Positions 49,491-59,525 are shown, counted from the stretch's first letter. The stretch: DNA of 64,000 bases from Histomonas meleagridis (GCA_020186115.1 WSYJ01000174.1:62001-126000), one strand, 5' to 3'. Notes: generated from the sequence alone by a model not told the origin. Translations and numbers: made by a program.

Positions 49491-49842
49491 CAAGTGAAAA
49501 TGAACAAAGATTTAAGTATTTTTTTTGATTTCATAATTCTATTAAAAGAGTGCTTTAAGTCAAATTAGAACTAATCATATTACTTCTTAAAAAAAGAGTG
49601 TAACATATTAATCTTCTTTGTTTAATATTGATTTAATGATTTAAATAAAACTTTTGCATTATCTAAATTAAATAATATGTTTTACATACAATTATTTGGA
49701 ACATCCAGAAATGATAAAATGAAAAGCTCAATTAAGCAATTGCTAATTAGCCATTTTATTACAACAAAAAAGCATGATTTAAAAAACGGTTGAGGTGGCA
49801 CTTTTATAGCCGATACTCGGCGGTTTGGCCAGCCTTTTTCGA
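49491..49842. other. Upstream region of uS12
   Basis: AT-rich, then a short GC-richer stretch immediately before the uS12 start (GCCGATACTCGGCGG). CCTTTTT just before the ATG resembles the CCTTT-type (M5-like) start-site element known in T. vaginalis. No gene. Confidence 0.4.
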
Positions 49843-50277
49843 ATGGGAAAATCCAAAGCATGCGGTCGTCAGGCAGCTCGTAAGCTCCGTGTCGCACACA
49901 GAAACAACCTCTGGGCAAGCAAGAAATATAGGAAGAGGCAAAGTACCACAATTTACAAGACACCATTAGAAGGTGTTGCTATGGCTTCAGGTATTGTTAC
50001 TCAAAAGGTCGCTGTCGAAGCTAAGCAACCAAACTCTGCTATCCGTAAAGCTGTTCGTGTTCAACTCAAGAAGAATAGCAAAGTTATCACTGCTTTCGTT
50101 CCACGCGATGGTTCACTTCGTTTAATTGATGATAACGACCGTGTTCTTGTTGCTGGTCTTGGTCGTTCCAATCGTTCTGTTGGTGATCTTCCAGGAGTTC
50201 GTTTCCAAGTTATCAAAGTTGCAGGTTTCTCACTTCTTGCCTTATGGCTCGGAAAGAAGGAAAAGCCAAGGAGTTAA
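49843..50277 (+). CDS. RPS23: Ribosomal protein uS12 (eukaryotic S23)
   Basis: 144 residues from ATG 49843; the six codons upstream start with TTG. Full-length small-subunit protein uS12/S23: [16 protein letters not shown], then [62 protein letters not shown], then [31 protein letters not shown]. The KQPNSAIRK loop, with its hydroxylatable Pro, contacts the decoding centre. Codon use is strongly biased towards C/T-ending, less AT-rich codons, as expected of a highly expressed gene. Confidence 0.98.
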   Translation: MGKSKACGRQAARKLRVAHRNNLWASKKYRKRQSTTIYKTPLEGVAMASGIVTQKVAVEAKQPNSAIRKAVRVQLKKNSKVITAFVPRDGSLRLIDDNDRVLVAGLGRSNRSVGDLPGVRFQVIKVAGFSLLALWLGKKEKPRS

Positions 50278-50552
50278 ACACCTGGTAATAAATTGAAAAT
50301 TTGATGATACATTATTTTGATTATTTTGAAATCTGAATAAACAAATTTTTGTTTATTAAAAACAGTGAAAAGAAAGTTTGAATTCCATTTTCAAATTTGA
50401 TGATGTCTTTATTTTTTTGAATTTGAAAAAGATGAAGATCAAATGATAATATAATATAACACATCATTTTTGTTATTTCTTCCCAGACAATAGTGTTAGG
50501 CAATGATAAAAATTGATTTTGTTATTAAATTCATTGAATTTTTAGATTATTA

Positions 50553-50786
50553 TCAAGGTTCTATACCTTCATTATATAATGGACTGTAGTCATTTTGTTC
50601 ATCCTCAAAATCATTTTCATCACGGTTTCTACGGCATGATATAAACTTGAAAAGAATTAATAATATGTAAAGCCCTATTATAACAAAATTGAAAATTTTT
50701 ACAACCAGAAATGCTGTTGCTGTTGCAGGATCAAGTTTGCTGGGGTTATAGTTTGACTTTGTTTTAGCAAGACCATCAATCAACAT
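50553..50786 (-). CDS. Small single-pass membrane protein, unknown
   Basis: 77 residues with one clear transmembrane helix at about 26-48 (FLVVKIFNFVIIGLYILLILFKF), an N-terminal polar segment (NYNPSKLDPATATA) and an acidic C-terminal tail (RRNRDENDFEDEQNDYSPLYNEGIEP). There is no signal peptide, and the basic cluster after the helix predicts a cytosolic C-terminus. It resembles small integral membrane proteins of many eukaryotes, but no family motif is visible. The upstream Myb-like palindrome at 50798-50809 supports it being a real gene. Confidence 0.65.
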   Translation of the reverse strand: MLIDGLAKTKSNYNPSKLDPATATAFLVVKIFNFVIIGLYILLILFKFISCRRNRDENDFEDEQNDYSPLYNEGIEP

Positions 50787-50797
50787 GTTCTTTATAA

Positions 50798-50809
50798 ATA
50801 ACGACCGTT
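50798..50809 (-). promoter_or_regulatory. Myb-like palindromic element AACGGTCGTTAT
   Basis: Identical 12-mer and orientation to 1909-1920. It lies 12 nt upstream of ATG 50786. Confidence 0.45.
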
Positions 50810-51006
50810 AATTATATACCAAAAGCAAAAACATTTTCACAAGGAAATGAAAAGCATGTTTGTATCTAAAATACACTGATACTTTACTGTTGGTTATTAA
50901 ACTAACATTTTCTGGTTACACAATTATGATGTAAATCAATTTTGGAGTAAGGGCATAATTAGAATTAATATTATTTAAATAAAATTTGTACTTACAAATA
51001 GTTTAC

Positions 51007-53703
51007 TTATTCCTTTAATGCACTAAAAAGTAGTTTTAAGTTAGCTTGATCCGAAATGTTAATGCAAAACTCCGAAAACTTATCTAAATCATAAATATTT
51101 GTTTCTTTTGTCGCATTGTCATTACTTAGCGCTTCATTGTAAGCTTCAATGAATCCATTGTCTGTTCGAATTTTTTGAATTTGATATAATTGTCCAGAAT
51201 CTAATCCGACCAAAACGCAATTCTTGCATGTTTGAACCATAGTCACTGGTTTGTCCAATGTTATTTGCTGGAAATAGTTGATATTAAATGTTGTTAAATT
51301 GCAATCAGGAACAATTTCGAAAATGAGAAGTTTACCTTCCATCGTACCAGAGAAAACAAAATTCAAATAAATTGAAATGGCCGATATATTATCAAAAAGT
51401 GTCGAAATTGAATTAAGTTTGAAAACGTTTTCATTTTGGTGAAAAGTATACAAATTCAATGTATTACTTCTATCGATAACCGCCGCGAAACTTGTGTTCA
51501 TATCCAAAATTTTAATTTTTTCTGATTTAAGTAAAGTTTGCTTTGTTTCAATATTTATAACATCATTTTCTGTTATTAAGTACAAGTTGTTATTAAATGA
51601 AATAGATTTATGGAAATTATTAATTTCAAATGTTCTAATCAAATTACAATATTGATCATAAACATAAATATTTGCATCTGAAAATGCATAATAAAATAAA
51701 CCACACTTTTCTATAAAAAGTTTTGTATCTGTTTGTAAAATCATTTTTGATTGATCAAATTTATTTTTTCTCGAAAAGTATAAATAATTATCAATTGTAT
51801 AAAACCAATTATCGTTATCAGTTTCTACAATTGATGAAACACCTAATAACATTTTTGAATGGAATTCTGATGGACTAAAGAAAGCTTCTTTTATCGAATG
51901 AAATGTTAAGTAAAATAACGATGACGATACAAAAAGTGCATCAATAAACGGTTCGCAGTCCAAATATTGAATACTTTTGATGTTGCTTAGCAACGCCGGA
52001 AATTGTCCGCATATTAATACGTCTTCATCACAACTACAAAACTTTGTATGAAATCCTTTGTGATTAATTTTATGTTCCTCATTATTAGACAATGAGTAAG
52101 CATAAATTGCGTCTTTTCTTTCAAGACTTAAAAGATAATCAAATGAAAAAATTATATCAATTGGAGATACGCCTAAAATTCTTTTAACAAGTGTAAATGG
52201 TTCTAATGAATATATTATTATTTCATCATTTTTGGATATAGCTAAATGATCTTTATCTATTGTAATGTTAATAATGTTCCGTGATATAAAACTTCGAATT
52301 TTATTCCCAAATATATCTAAAAAAATTATTTCATCATTTGTAACAACTACAATGATTTCACCATTTGATGCTGCCAAATGAAAAACACCATCTAAATAAA
52401 ATTCTGGTGATATAAAAAATTTGCTTTGAGAAACATGAACTGTTGAACCGTTTTGGAGTACCCCAAAATAAACGGTCTTATCTTCGATGTTGAATAAAGA
52501 ATTTGGAATTAAAGTTCCTTCTGTGTTAATTTCTTCTGTTTTATTTTTAGTTGATACTAAAATATGATCGCCAAAAGAAAATAATGAGAGAGCATCATCT
52601 GCAAGAATTTCTCTTTGAATTTTTAATGGGATCTTTTTTTGAATCTTGACAGTGGAATGTTCACAAAGTAAATAAAGAGAATTTCCGATATTAGTAACTT
52701 TCTTCGGTGGGCCTGTTGCTTTAAATGTTTTGATTTTATGGAAATTTTCCATAAGATAAGAATCTCCTGTTGTCGATCCTACAAATGCTAAAGAATGATT
52801 TAAAGATAGAATTACAAGAAGATCATGTATCTGCCCTACTTTCACAAACTGTATTGTTCCTTCATTTTCAAGACGTACTGTTCCATAATGTCCGTTTTCA
52901 TCTATGTAGAGATAAACGTTCTCCTCAATGCAATCAAAGTTTTTAATTCTTGATGGAGTGAAAATTGTGGCCGTAAGTAGATGTGGCTTGATATCTTTTT
53001 CGTAGTCAATTCTAGTGGCTACTTTACTTGCAAATGAAATAATCATTGATACTTTTTCGGGAAGTAATGAAATGATCTTATATGTATCAGATGGAAGTTG
53101 AACTTCTTTTACTTCATCAACAGTGAAACCTAAAGAACCTAAAGATATATAACGAAGCTTTTTTATATCTGCAAATTCTGATGTAAGGATTACTAAATCT
53201 GTAACTTTGAAAACAGGACCAACAAATGTAAAGTCTAAAATCGCTTTGCATGGAATTGAAACAGGATAAGGTAAGCTTTTAAGGGTGCAATTTCCTGATA
53301 TTGAATAAATTTCAAGGTGTTTTGGTGATAATTGCAGAACAAGATAATTTGGATGTAGGGCATATTTAAGGTGAGCAAACAATGACTTGGAAGGATTAGG
53401 TACTAAAGAAAATTCTTGAACAGTTTCTCCTGAGAAATTGATTACCTTAGCTTGGAAATTTGTAAAAATAACAAGAATATTTGAATAAGATGCATAAGGA
53501 TGATGAATTGGAATTAACATGTGGATTTGTTTTTCACATTCATATACCGTATTATCTTCCATTTTTTCGTTAATTAAATAAAAATATAAAAGGTTTCCTT
53601 TTGAAATCGCTAAAACATCATCACCATTGGGAGTGAACATCCTAGCAACGACAGCACTAGAAATTGATGATGGTGCGAGAATTGATCTAATTCCAAAATT
53701 CAT
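51007..53703 (-). CDS. Multi-propeller protein, DDB1/CPSF-A/SF3B3-like
   Basis: 898 residues from ATG 53703; the eight codons before it start at TTG. It is entirely beta-propeller-like. LAISKGNLLYFYLI near the start, TTGDSYLMENFHKIKTFKATGPPKKVTNIGNSLYLLCEHSTVKI around residue 320, and repeated short blade strands recall the MMS1-N/CPSF-A family. In DDB1 the equivalent reads FVGSRLGDSQL...LGPIVDMCV. A later GTMEGKLLIFEI and VLVGLDSGQLYQIQ resemble closing blades. It is shorter than DDB1 (about 1,140), so another propeller scaffold remains possible. It shares a 115-bp divergent promoter with the AAA gene. Confidence 0.6.
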   Translation of the reverse strand: MNFGIRSILAPSSISSAVVARMFTPNGDDVLAISKGNLLYFYLINEKMEDNTVYECEKQIHMLIPIHHPYASYSNILVIFTNFQAKVINFSGETVQEFSLVPNPSKSLFAHLKYALHPNYLVLQLSPKHLEIYSISGNCTLKSLPYPVSIPCKAILDFTFVGPVFKVTDLVILTSEFADIKKLRYISLGSLGFTVDEVKEVQLPSDTYKIISLLPEKVSMIISFASKVATRIDYEKDIKPHLLTATIFTPSRIKNFDCIEENVYLYIDENGHYGTVRLENEGTIQFVKVGQIHDLLVILSLNHSLAFVGSTTGDSYLMENFHKIKTFKATGPPKKVTNIGNSLYLLCEHSTVKIQKKIPLKIQREILADDALSLFSFGDHILVSTKNKTEEINTEGTLIPNSLFNIEDKTVYFGVLQNGSTVHVSQSKFFISPEFYLDGVFHLAASNGEIIVVVTNDEIIFLDIFGNKIRSFISRNIINITIDKDHLAISKNDEIIIYSLEPFTLVKRILGVSPIDIIFSFDYLLSLERKDAIYAYSLSNNEEHKINHKGFHTKFCSCDEDVLICGQFPALLSNIKSIQYLDCEPFIDALFVSSSLFYLTFHSIKEAFFSPSEFHSKMLLGVSSIVETDNDNWFYTIDNYLYFSRKNKFDQSKMILQTDTKLFIEKCGLFYYAFSDANIYVYDQYCNLIRTFEINNFHKSISFNNNLYLITENDVINIETKQTLLKSEKIKILDMNTSFAAVIDRSNTLNLYTFHQNENVFKLNSISTLFDNISAISIYLNFVFSGTMEGKLLIFEIVPDCNLTTFNINYFQQITLDKPVTMVQTCKNCVLVGLDSGQLYQIQKIRTDNGFIEAYNEALSNDNATKETNIYDLDKFSEFCINISDQANLKLLFSALKE

Positions 53704-53743
53704 TTCAATCCCATTTTGTGTCAACAAACTTAGTCAAAATAAT

Positions 53744-53813
53744 AAACGGATTTTGGATAAAAATGTCCGAAAAAAGTGACGGCAATAAAATTAGGGTACC
53801 CCAAAACGGATTT
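53744..53813. promoter_or_regulatory. Divergent promoter with duplicated AAACGGATTT
   Basis: The 115 bp between two divergent ATGs (53703 and 53819) hold AAACGGATTT at 53744-53753 and 53804-53813, exactly 60 bp apart and in the same orientation. The core AACGG is a Myb-type site. Coordinated expression of the propeller and AAA genes is inferred. Confidence 0.45.
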
Positions 53814-53818
53814 CAATT

Positions 53819-56800
53819 ATGAGTGAAATTTTGGAATTTGTTGTTGATTATTCCTCATCTACAACAGATTTCAAAGCACTCCTATCACCAGAATCAATTA
53901 AAAAAGCAGGGATAAAAAATAATTCATTTATAGAGATAATACATTCAAAGTTTTCTGTTTTAGCATCAGTATCTTCTTCTACAAATGTTTCGCCTCAGTC
54001 AATATTATTGTCTAGATCACTTAGAGTAAATTTGCGATGTTTTCTTGGAGAAAATGTTCAAATCAAAATTGTTAACGATATTCCAAAAGCAACATCAATT
54101 GAGTTTTCACCAATTCTAGACACTATAAAACCAATTAAAGGGCCATATTCCAAACTTCTTGAAGTTTCAAATATATCTTTTAATTCATTTCCAATTCGCC
54201 AAAACTTAGTTATTCCTTTTTATTGTCTTAATCGTATTATCGAATTCAAAGTTACAGAATGCACACCAAATGATGGATGTGTTATTACATCTCAAGACAT
54301 CATCAAAGTAAGTGATACACCAGTTGAAAGGGATGGTGCTCCATGTTTTAGATCCACATCATATGATGATGTTGCAGGTTTAAACAACATAATATCTGAA
54401 ATTCGATCAATAATCGAACCACCTTTAATTCAACATCGCTTATTTCAAACCAATTTTTCTCATGGTTTTCTTTTGTGTATGCCATCTGGATCAGGCAAAA
54501 CATTTCTAGCGCAAGCGTTAAGGACGGAGACGCCAATAAACATAATTTTGATCAAATGTTCCGAATTACTTGTTTCATTTGATGCGCTCACATCATTGAA
54601 CGGTTATTTCAAAGAAATTATATCTAAACGTCCGTGTATCGGTTATTTCGATGACTTTGATTTTGTCGCTACAAATTCCATTCCAAATGAAGACGAGGCG
54701 GATTCTAAACTTCCGGACGCATTACTAAATGGAATTGATCGCTTACGTGAAATGAAGGGTGTATTGATAATTGCGACAACATCTAAATCAACAAAAATTC
54801 GATCAGATTTTATCCACAAAACGAGGTTTGATAAGGTTTTAACAGTCGGACGCCCGAATGAAAAGGAAAGACTTTCGATTTTGAAGATATTAACGAAATC
54901 AATGAATGTTAAAAATGGCTCACTTGAGAAAGTATCCGAAATAACAAATGGTAAAACGACAGCACAATTAAAAAGTATTATACGAAATTTGATTAATTCA
55001 TCACTAACGAAATTTTTAACGAAAAATACAAAATCGATATTAAACGTCGATGATATTTTATCGATAATTGTTGATCATCCGAATGATATTATTCTCAATG
55101 AAATAAAATCGAAAACAAATAAAAATTATTCATCAGATGAATTCCATGATAATCGAAAACGTTTATCATCGAATTATGATTATAATGATGACGAAGAAAG
55201 TGAAAATGATATGTTCCCAATACAAAGGAAAAAGTCGAAAGTTAAAGACGACCCTTTCAATAATGTAATTACAAAAAGGAAAAACTCCGAAAAAGATTCG
55301 TCTTTTTCAAGTTTCGGTGATAGTTCACATCGAAAAGATCCGTTTGGATTATTATCGAAGAAAGAAATTTTATCTTCGGAATCTGATTCGGATATTAAAA
55401 AGAAAAAGAAAAAATTTTCAGAAAATAAAAATAAAAAGAAAAGAAAAAACAAAAACCCTTTTGAAAATGAATCCGAAAATGAATACAATTCGGAAAAAAG
55501 AAATATTTCTTCAAAGTTCCCGAAAAGAAAACAAAACAAAAGCGAAACATTTAAAGAAGATGAAAATGAAAATAAGAAAAATACATTCAAAAAGGATCCG
55601 TTTGGTTTCGTATCTAAACGAAATAAAACTGAATCAAGTTCAGATGAAGAAGAAAAAACTCCAAATAAGAAAAATCCATTTGCATCTAAAGCAAATAAAA
55701 ATCAAATCGAATCATCAGAAAGTTCAAAAGAAGCAAAAAACAAAACCAAAAGAAGAGATCCTTTTGCATCAGTGACAAATAGGAATCAAATTGATTCATC
55801 AAATTCAAGTGAAGAAGAAATCACTCAAAAGAAAAAACATGCAAAAAGAGAACAATTTTCAAATAAAAGCAAAATGAAATCATCAGAAAGTTCAAATGAA
55901 GAAACTGTTATGAAGAAAGCGCATGCTAAAAGGGATCCATTCGCTTCTGTTAAAAAGAAACAATTCAAATCTTCAGAAAGTTCAGAAGAAGTAAAACCTA
56001 AAAAGAATGCACTAAGAAAAGATCCGTTTGCATCTGTAATAAATAAGAATCGAAAGGAATTATCAGATTCAAGCGAAGAAGTAAAACCTAAAAAGAATGC
56101 ACTAAGAAAAGATCCGTTTGCATCTGTTAAAAAGAATCAAATTGAATCTTCAGAAAGTTCAGAAGAAGTAAAACCTAAAAAGAATGCAATAAGAAGAGAT
56201 CCATTCGCTTCTGTTAATAAGAATCAAATTGAATCTTCAGATAGTTCAGAAGAAGTAAAACCTAAAAAGAATGCAATAAGAAGAGATCCGTTTGCATCTG
56301 TAACAAATAAGAGTCGAAAGGAATTATCAGATTCAAGCGAAGAAGAAGTAAAACCAAAGAATTTATCAAGAAGAGATCCTTTCGCTTCTGTTAAAAAGAA
56401 TCAAATTGAATCTTCAGATAGTTCGGAAGAGTTTAGTGCAAAAATGAGTTCATCATATAAAAATCCATTTAAATCTGCAACAACAAATAAAACATCTGAT
56501 TCAGGTGTAAAGGAAATTAAATCCAAAAGAAACAAAGATGATGCAAAGCAAAAGCAAAATGAAACACTAAAAAATAATTCTCGAAAAGATCCATTCGCGT
56601 TAGTAATAAAGAGAAATCAAAGCGAATCATCAGACTCAAGCGATGAAATTCCAATAAATAAATTGTCTGTCAAAAGAGATCCGTTCGCTTCTGTCACAAA
56701 CAATCAAATCGAATCATCAGAAAGTCCTGACAAAATAAAACCTAAAAAGAATACAACAAGAAAAGATCCGTTCGCTTCTGTCAAAAACAATCGAATTGAA

Positions 56801-58285
56801 TCATCAGTATCAAGCGATGATAATGTTAAAGCAAAGAAGACCTCTGTTAAAAGAAATCCATTTGCTTCTGTTTCAAGGAAGGAACAAATTGAATCATCAG
56901 AAAGTTCTGATGAAATAAAACCTAAAAAGAAATCAGTAAGAAAAGATCCGTTCGCTTCTGTTCCAAATAAGAAACAAATCGAAATATCAGAATCAAGTGA
57001 TGATAATGTTAAAGCAAAGAAAACTTCAATTAAAAGAGATCCATTTGCATCTGTATCAAATAAGGAAGAAATTGCACATAAGAAAGCTGCAGCTAAAAGA
57101 GATCCGTTCGCATCTGTTAAAAAGAATCAAATCGATTCATCGGAGAGCTCTGAAGATTTCACTGACAAAAACAAAAATCCATTTTCATTTGGCGCAAAGC
57201 AAAATGAATCATCCGAATCAAGTGAAGATGATATTGCAGCAAAGAAAACTTCTGTTAAAAGGGATCCATTTGCATCTGTTAAAAAGAAACAAAATGAATC
57301 ATCAGAAAGCTCTGATAACATAAAGCATAAAAAGAGCGCATCGAAGGATCCATTTGCATCGGTAACAAATAAGAAGCAAAATTCATCGTCAGAAAGTGCT
57401 TCAGAAGAATTTGCAAAAGACAGATTACCAATGAATAATGCCAAAAGAGATCCGTTCACCGCCGTACCCAACAAGAAGCAGAGTTTGTCATCGGAAGGTC
57501 CAAGTAAACAGCAGACGGACAAAAGAGATCCGTTTGCGGCTGTTCCATTGCCAAATCAAATGGAAACAAGCGAAAAGAAAACTCTTACAAAGAAAGACGC
57601 ATTTGCACCGAGCAATAACCAAAATAAATCAGATTCAAATGAAGAGGAAATTGTAACCAAAAAGAATCCATTTGCATCAAGTAAAAAGCAAGAAAGAACA
57701 TCTGATTCGAGCGAAGAAGAAATTGTTACTAAGAAAAACTCCGTTAAAAAGAATCCATTTGCATCAAATAAAACACGAAACAAGTCATCAGATTCAAGTG
57801 ACGAAGAAATGATATCAGTTAAAAGAGATCCATTTGCATCAGCACCCAATAAGAAGCAAATTGAATCATCAGAAAGTTCAACCAAGCATCAAAACAAAGC
57901 TAAAAGAGATCCATTTGCATCAGTTCCAATTAAGAAACAGGATAAGTCATCTGATTCAAGTGAAGAAGAAATTATATCAAAGAAAAATACAATTAAAAAG
58001 AATCCATTCTCAGTAAATAAGTCATCCGATTCAAGCGAAGATGAAATAAGCACTAAGAAAGATCCATTTGCATCAGCATCCAAAAAGAAACAAAGAGAAA
58101 CTACATCTGACAAAGGAAATTCACTCGAAAAAGTCACAAGTGAAAATCAGCGATTTCATTCGGATGCATCAAAAATCAAAAATCCATTTGGTACAACATT
58201 TGATAATTCACATCTTTCGACTAGGTTTTCTAAGCCAACGAAAGTTGTAAATTTATGTGTTGAAAGTGACTCAGAAGAAAGTTAA
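53819..58285 (+). CDS. Cdc48/p97-like AAA ATPase fused to a DPF/NPF-repeat tail
   Basis: 1,488 residues. About 1-165 resemble the Cdc48 N-domain. SYDDVAGLNNIISEIRSIIEPPL (about 180) leads a single AAA module: P-loop MPSGSGKT (about 221), Walker B YFDDFD (Asp replacing the catalytic Glu), ATTSKSTKIRSDFIHKTRFDKVLTVGRPNEKER for the second region of homology, and a sensor-2 helical lid to about 420. The rest, about 1,000 residues, is disordered Lys/Ser/Glu-rich sequence built on the unit KRDPFASVxxKKQxESSESSEE. By eye I count about 23 DPF and 9 NPF motifs, the ligands of the AP-2 alpha ear and of EH domains. Ser-Glu/Asp clusters are strong casein-kinase-2 sites. The C-terminus VVNLCVESDSEES looks like a SUMO-interacting motif. 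Confidence 0.88.
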   Translation: MSEILEFVVDYSSSTTDFKALLSPESIKKAGIKNNSFIEIIHSKFSVLASVSSSTNVSPQSILLSRSLRVNLRCFLGENVQIKIVNDIPKATSIEFSPILDTIKPIKGPYSKLLEVSNISFNSFPIRQNLVIPFYCLNRIIEFKVTECTPNDGCVITSQDIIKVSDTPVERDGAPCFRSTSYDDVAGLNNIISEIRSIIEPPLIQHRLFQTNFSHGFLLCMPSGSGKTFLAQALRTETPINIILIKCSELLVSFDALTSLNGYFKEIISKRPCIGYFDDFDFVATNSIPNEDEADSKLPDALLNGIDRLREMKGVLIIATTSKSTKIRSDFIHKTRFDKVLTVGRPNEKERLSILKILTKSMNVKNGSLEKVSEITNGKTTAQLKSIIRNLINSSLTKFLTKNTKSILNVDDILSIIVDHPNDIILNEIKSKTNKNYSSDEFHDNRKRLSSNYDYNDDEESENDMFPIQRKKSKVKDDPFNNVITKRKNSEKDSSFSSFGDSSHRKDPFGLLSKKEILSSESDSDIKKKKKKFSENKNKKKRKNKNPFENESENEYNSEKRNISSKFPKRKQNKSETFKEDENENKKNTFKKDPFGFVSKRNKTESSSDEEEKTPNKKNPFASKANKNQIESSESSKEAKNKTKRRDPFASVTNRNQIDSSNSSEEEITQKKKHAKREQFSNKSKMKSSESSNEETVMKKAHAKRDPFASVKKKQFKSSESSEEVKPKKNALRKDPFASVINKNRKELSDSSEEVKPKKNALRKDPFASVKKNQIESSESSEEVKPKKNAIRRDPFASVNKNQIESSDSSEEVKPKKNAIRRDPFASVTNKSRKELSDSSEEEVKPKNLSRRDPFASVKKNQIESSDSSEEFSAKMSSSYKNPFKSATTNKTSDSGVKEIKSKRNKDDAKQKQNETLKNNSRKDPFALVIKRNQSESSDSSDEIPINKLSVKRDPFASVTNNQIESSESPDKIKPKKNTTRKDPFASVKNNRIESSVSSDDNVKAKKTSVKRNPFASVSRKEQIESSESSDEIKPKKKSVRKDPFASVPNKKQIEISESSDDNVKAKKTSIKRDPFASVSNKEEIAHKKAAAKRDPFASVKKNQIDSSESSEDFTDKNKNPFSFGAKQNESSESSEDDIAAKKTSVKRDPFASVKKKQNESSESSDNIKHKKSASKDPFASVTNKKQNSSSESASEEFAKDRLPMNNAKRDPFTAVPNKKQSLSSEGPSKQQTDKRDPFAAVPLPNQMETSEKKTLTKKDAFAPSNNQNKSDSNEEEIVTKKNPFASSKKQERTSDSSEEEIVTKKNSVKKNPFASNKTRNKSSDSSDEEMISVKRDPFASAPNKKQIESSESSTKHQNKAKRDPFASVPIKKQDKSSDSSEEEIISKKNTIKKNPFSVNKSSDSSEDEISTKKDPFASASKKKQRETTSDKGNSLEKVTSENQRFHSDASKIKNPFGTTFDNSHLSTRFSKPTKVVNLCVESDSEES
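55230..58200 (+). repeat. Imperfect coding repeat, DPFASV units
   Basis: About 32 units of roughly 25-35 codons, each with (R/K)DPFASV or KNPFAS followed by a Lys/Asn-rich and a Ser/Glu-rich part. Units differ by many substitutions but the DPF/NPF core is retained. Two (KREQFSNK, KKDAFAPS) have lost it. Some adjacent units near 55990-56300 are nearly identical, indicating local expansion. Confidence 0.85.
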
Positions 58286-58391
58286 CTTACATTTAAATCT
58301 GTTTTTTTTTTTAACTAAAAATTTGTTTAATAACAATTCATGTGTCACTTTTTGCCACATCAAATTTGATGTGATTTTAATTAATTTCTTC

Positions 58392-59525
58392 ATGGAGACG
58401 TACATTGACTTTAGTTCGTATGCATCGCAAGAAAGTTCATGGGAAGCATCGCCATCGGACATTGTTGGGATCTGTGAGAATGTAATTATTTCATCAGATG
58501 AAGTTATCAAAAAGATCGAAAAATTAACATATACAATTTATGAGCAAATTATGAATAATGATGAAGATGACGATGTTGTAATTTGTTTTAATCGAGTAAG
58601 TTCGACCAAAAATTCACAAATTGATCCAATATTAGGTGTTTTTGTTAAATATGATACTGATGATAAAAAGAGGATTTCGCTGATAAAAAATCCTAAAAAG
58701 TTTGCAATCTTTATGGAAATATTATCAATTATACATAGGTCCTTAAAACAACGTGAAGTCATTTCAAAGAGAGCAATTTTTTATCAAGATATAAACCTAT
58801 TTCAAAACCAAGAAATGGTAGATATTACATTAGAAGAAATTGCTTGTTGTTTAGAAGTACCACGTGGATCACTTGGAGTCATTGCATGTCCACGAGGTGA
58901 AGTTGCAGGTCCACTTCAATGGGTAAATAATCAAGATACAATTGTTGATTGTTCGACGAAAATCGAATTAATTCCATCAATCATTGATTCTATTAGAGCC
59001 CAAAAAACAAGTGCTGTTGCAATATTAGTTGTCGAAAAAGATACAGTTTTTATGAGATTAGTTCAATCATCAATAGTCAAAGAAGTAATTTTAGTCACTG
59101 GAAGAGGTTTTCCTGATTATTCAACGAGATTATTTGTAAAGCTACTCGAAGATACATTTGATATTCCAATTGTTGGATTATTCGATGCAGATCCATATGG
59201 AATATTGATCATGCAAACTTATAGATTCGGATCAAAAAATGCGGCACATGATGGAATTAATATGTCTGCATCGAAGTTGAAATGGTTGGGAATAAGACCA
59301 AGTGAATTTGATATGATTCCAAAGAAAAATAGAATGGAATTAAATGAAAGAGATCGAAATGTGATCAACAAAATGTTAAATGAATTTGGTTTACCTGACG
59401 AAATTAAAATAGAATTGAAAATTATGATCGAAACAAATCAAAAGGCCGAAATAGAATCAATCGGATTTGCGGAGTTAGTAGATTTATATCTGCCGCGGAA
59501 ATTCGCTAATTTTGATTGGATTTAA
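58392..59525 (+). CDS. SPO11: Spo11 / topoisomerase VI subunit A
   Basis: 377 residues from ATG 58392; the open frame extends upstream into the previous gene's end without ATG. Catalytic tyrosine Tyr131 lies in KRAIFYQDINLFQNQEMVD, the family RxxYY/F-Y site. LEVPRGSLGVIACPRGEVAG follows, then the Toprim domain with LVVEKD (Glu metal ligand), TGRGFPDYSTRLFVKLLE and LFDADPYGI (DxD, about 265-267). The C-terminal LKWLGIRPSEF is also conserved. Spo11 makes the double-strand breaks that start meiotic recombination. It lies 106 bp after the AAA gene on the same strand. Paralogues exist in plants and protists, so a non-meiotic topoisomerase VI role cannot be excluded. Confidence 0.93.
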   Translation: METYIDFSSYASQESSWEASPSDIVGICENVIISSDEVIKKIEKLTYTIYEQIMNNDEDDDVVICFNRVSSTKNSQIDPILGVFVKYDTDDKKRISLIKNPKKFAIFMEILSIIHRSLKQREVISKRAIFYQDINLFQNQEMVDITLEEIACCLEVPRGSLGVIACPRGEVAGPLQWVNNQDTIVDCSTKIELIPSIIDSIRAQKTSAVAILVVEKDTVFMRLVQSSIVKEVILVTGRGFPDYSTRLFVKLLEDTFDIPIVGLFDADPYGILIMQTYRFGSKNAAHDGINMSASKLKWLGIRPSEFDMIPKKNRMELNERDRNVINKMLNEFGLPDEIKIELKIMIETNQKAEIESIGFAELVDLYLPRKFANFDWI

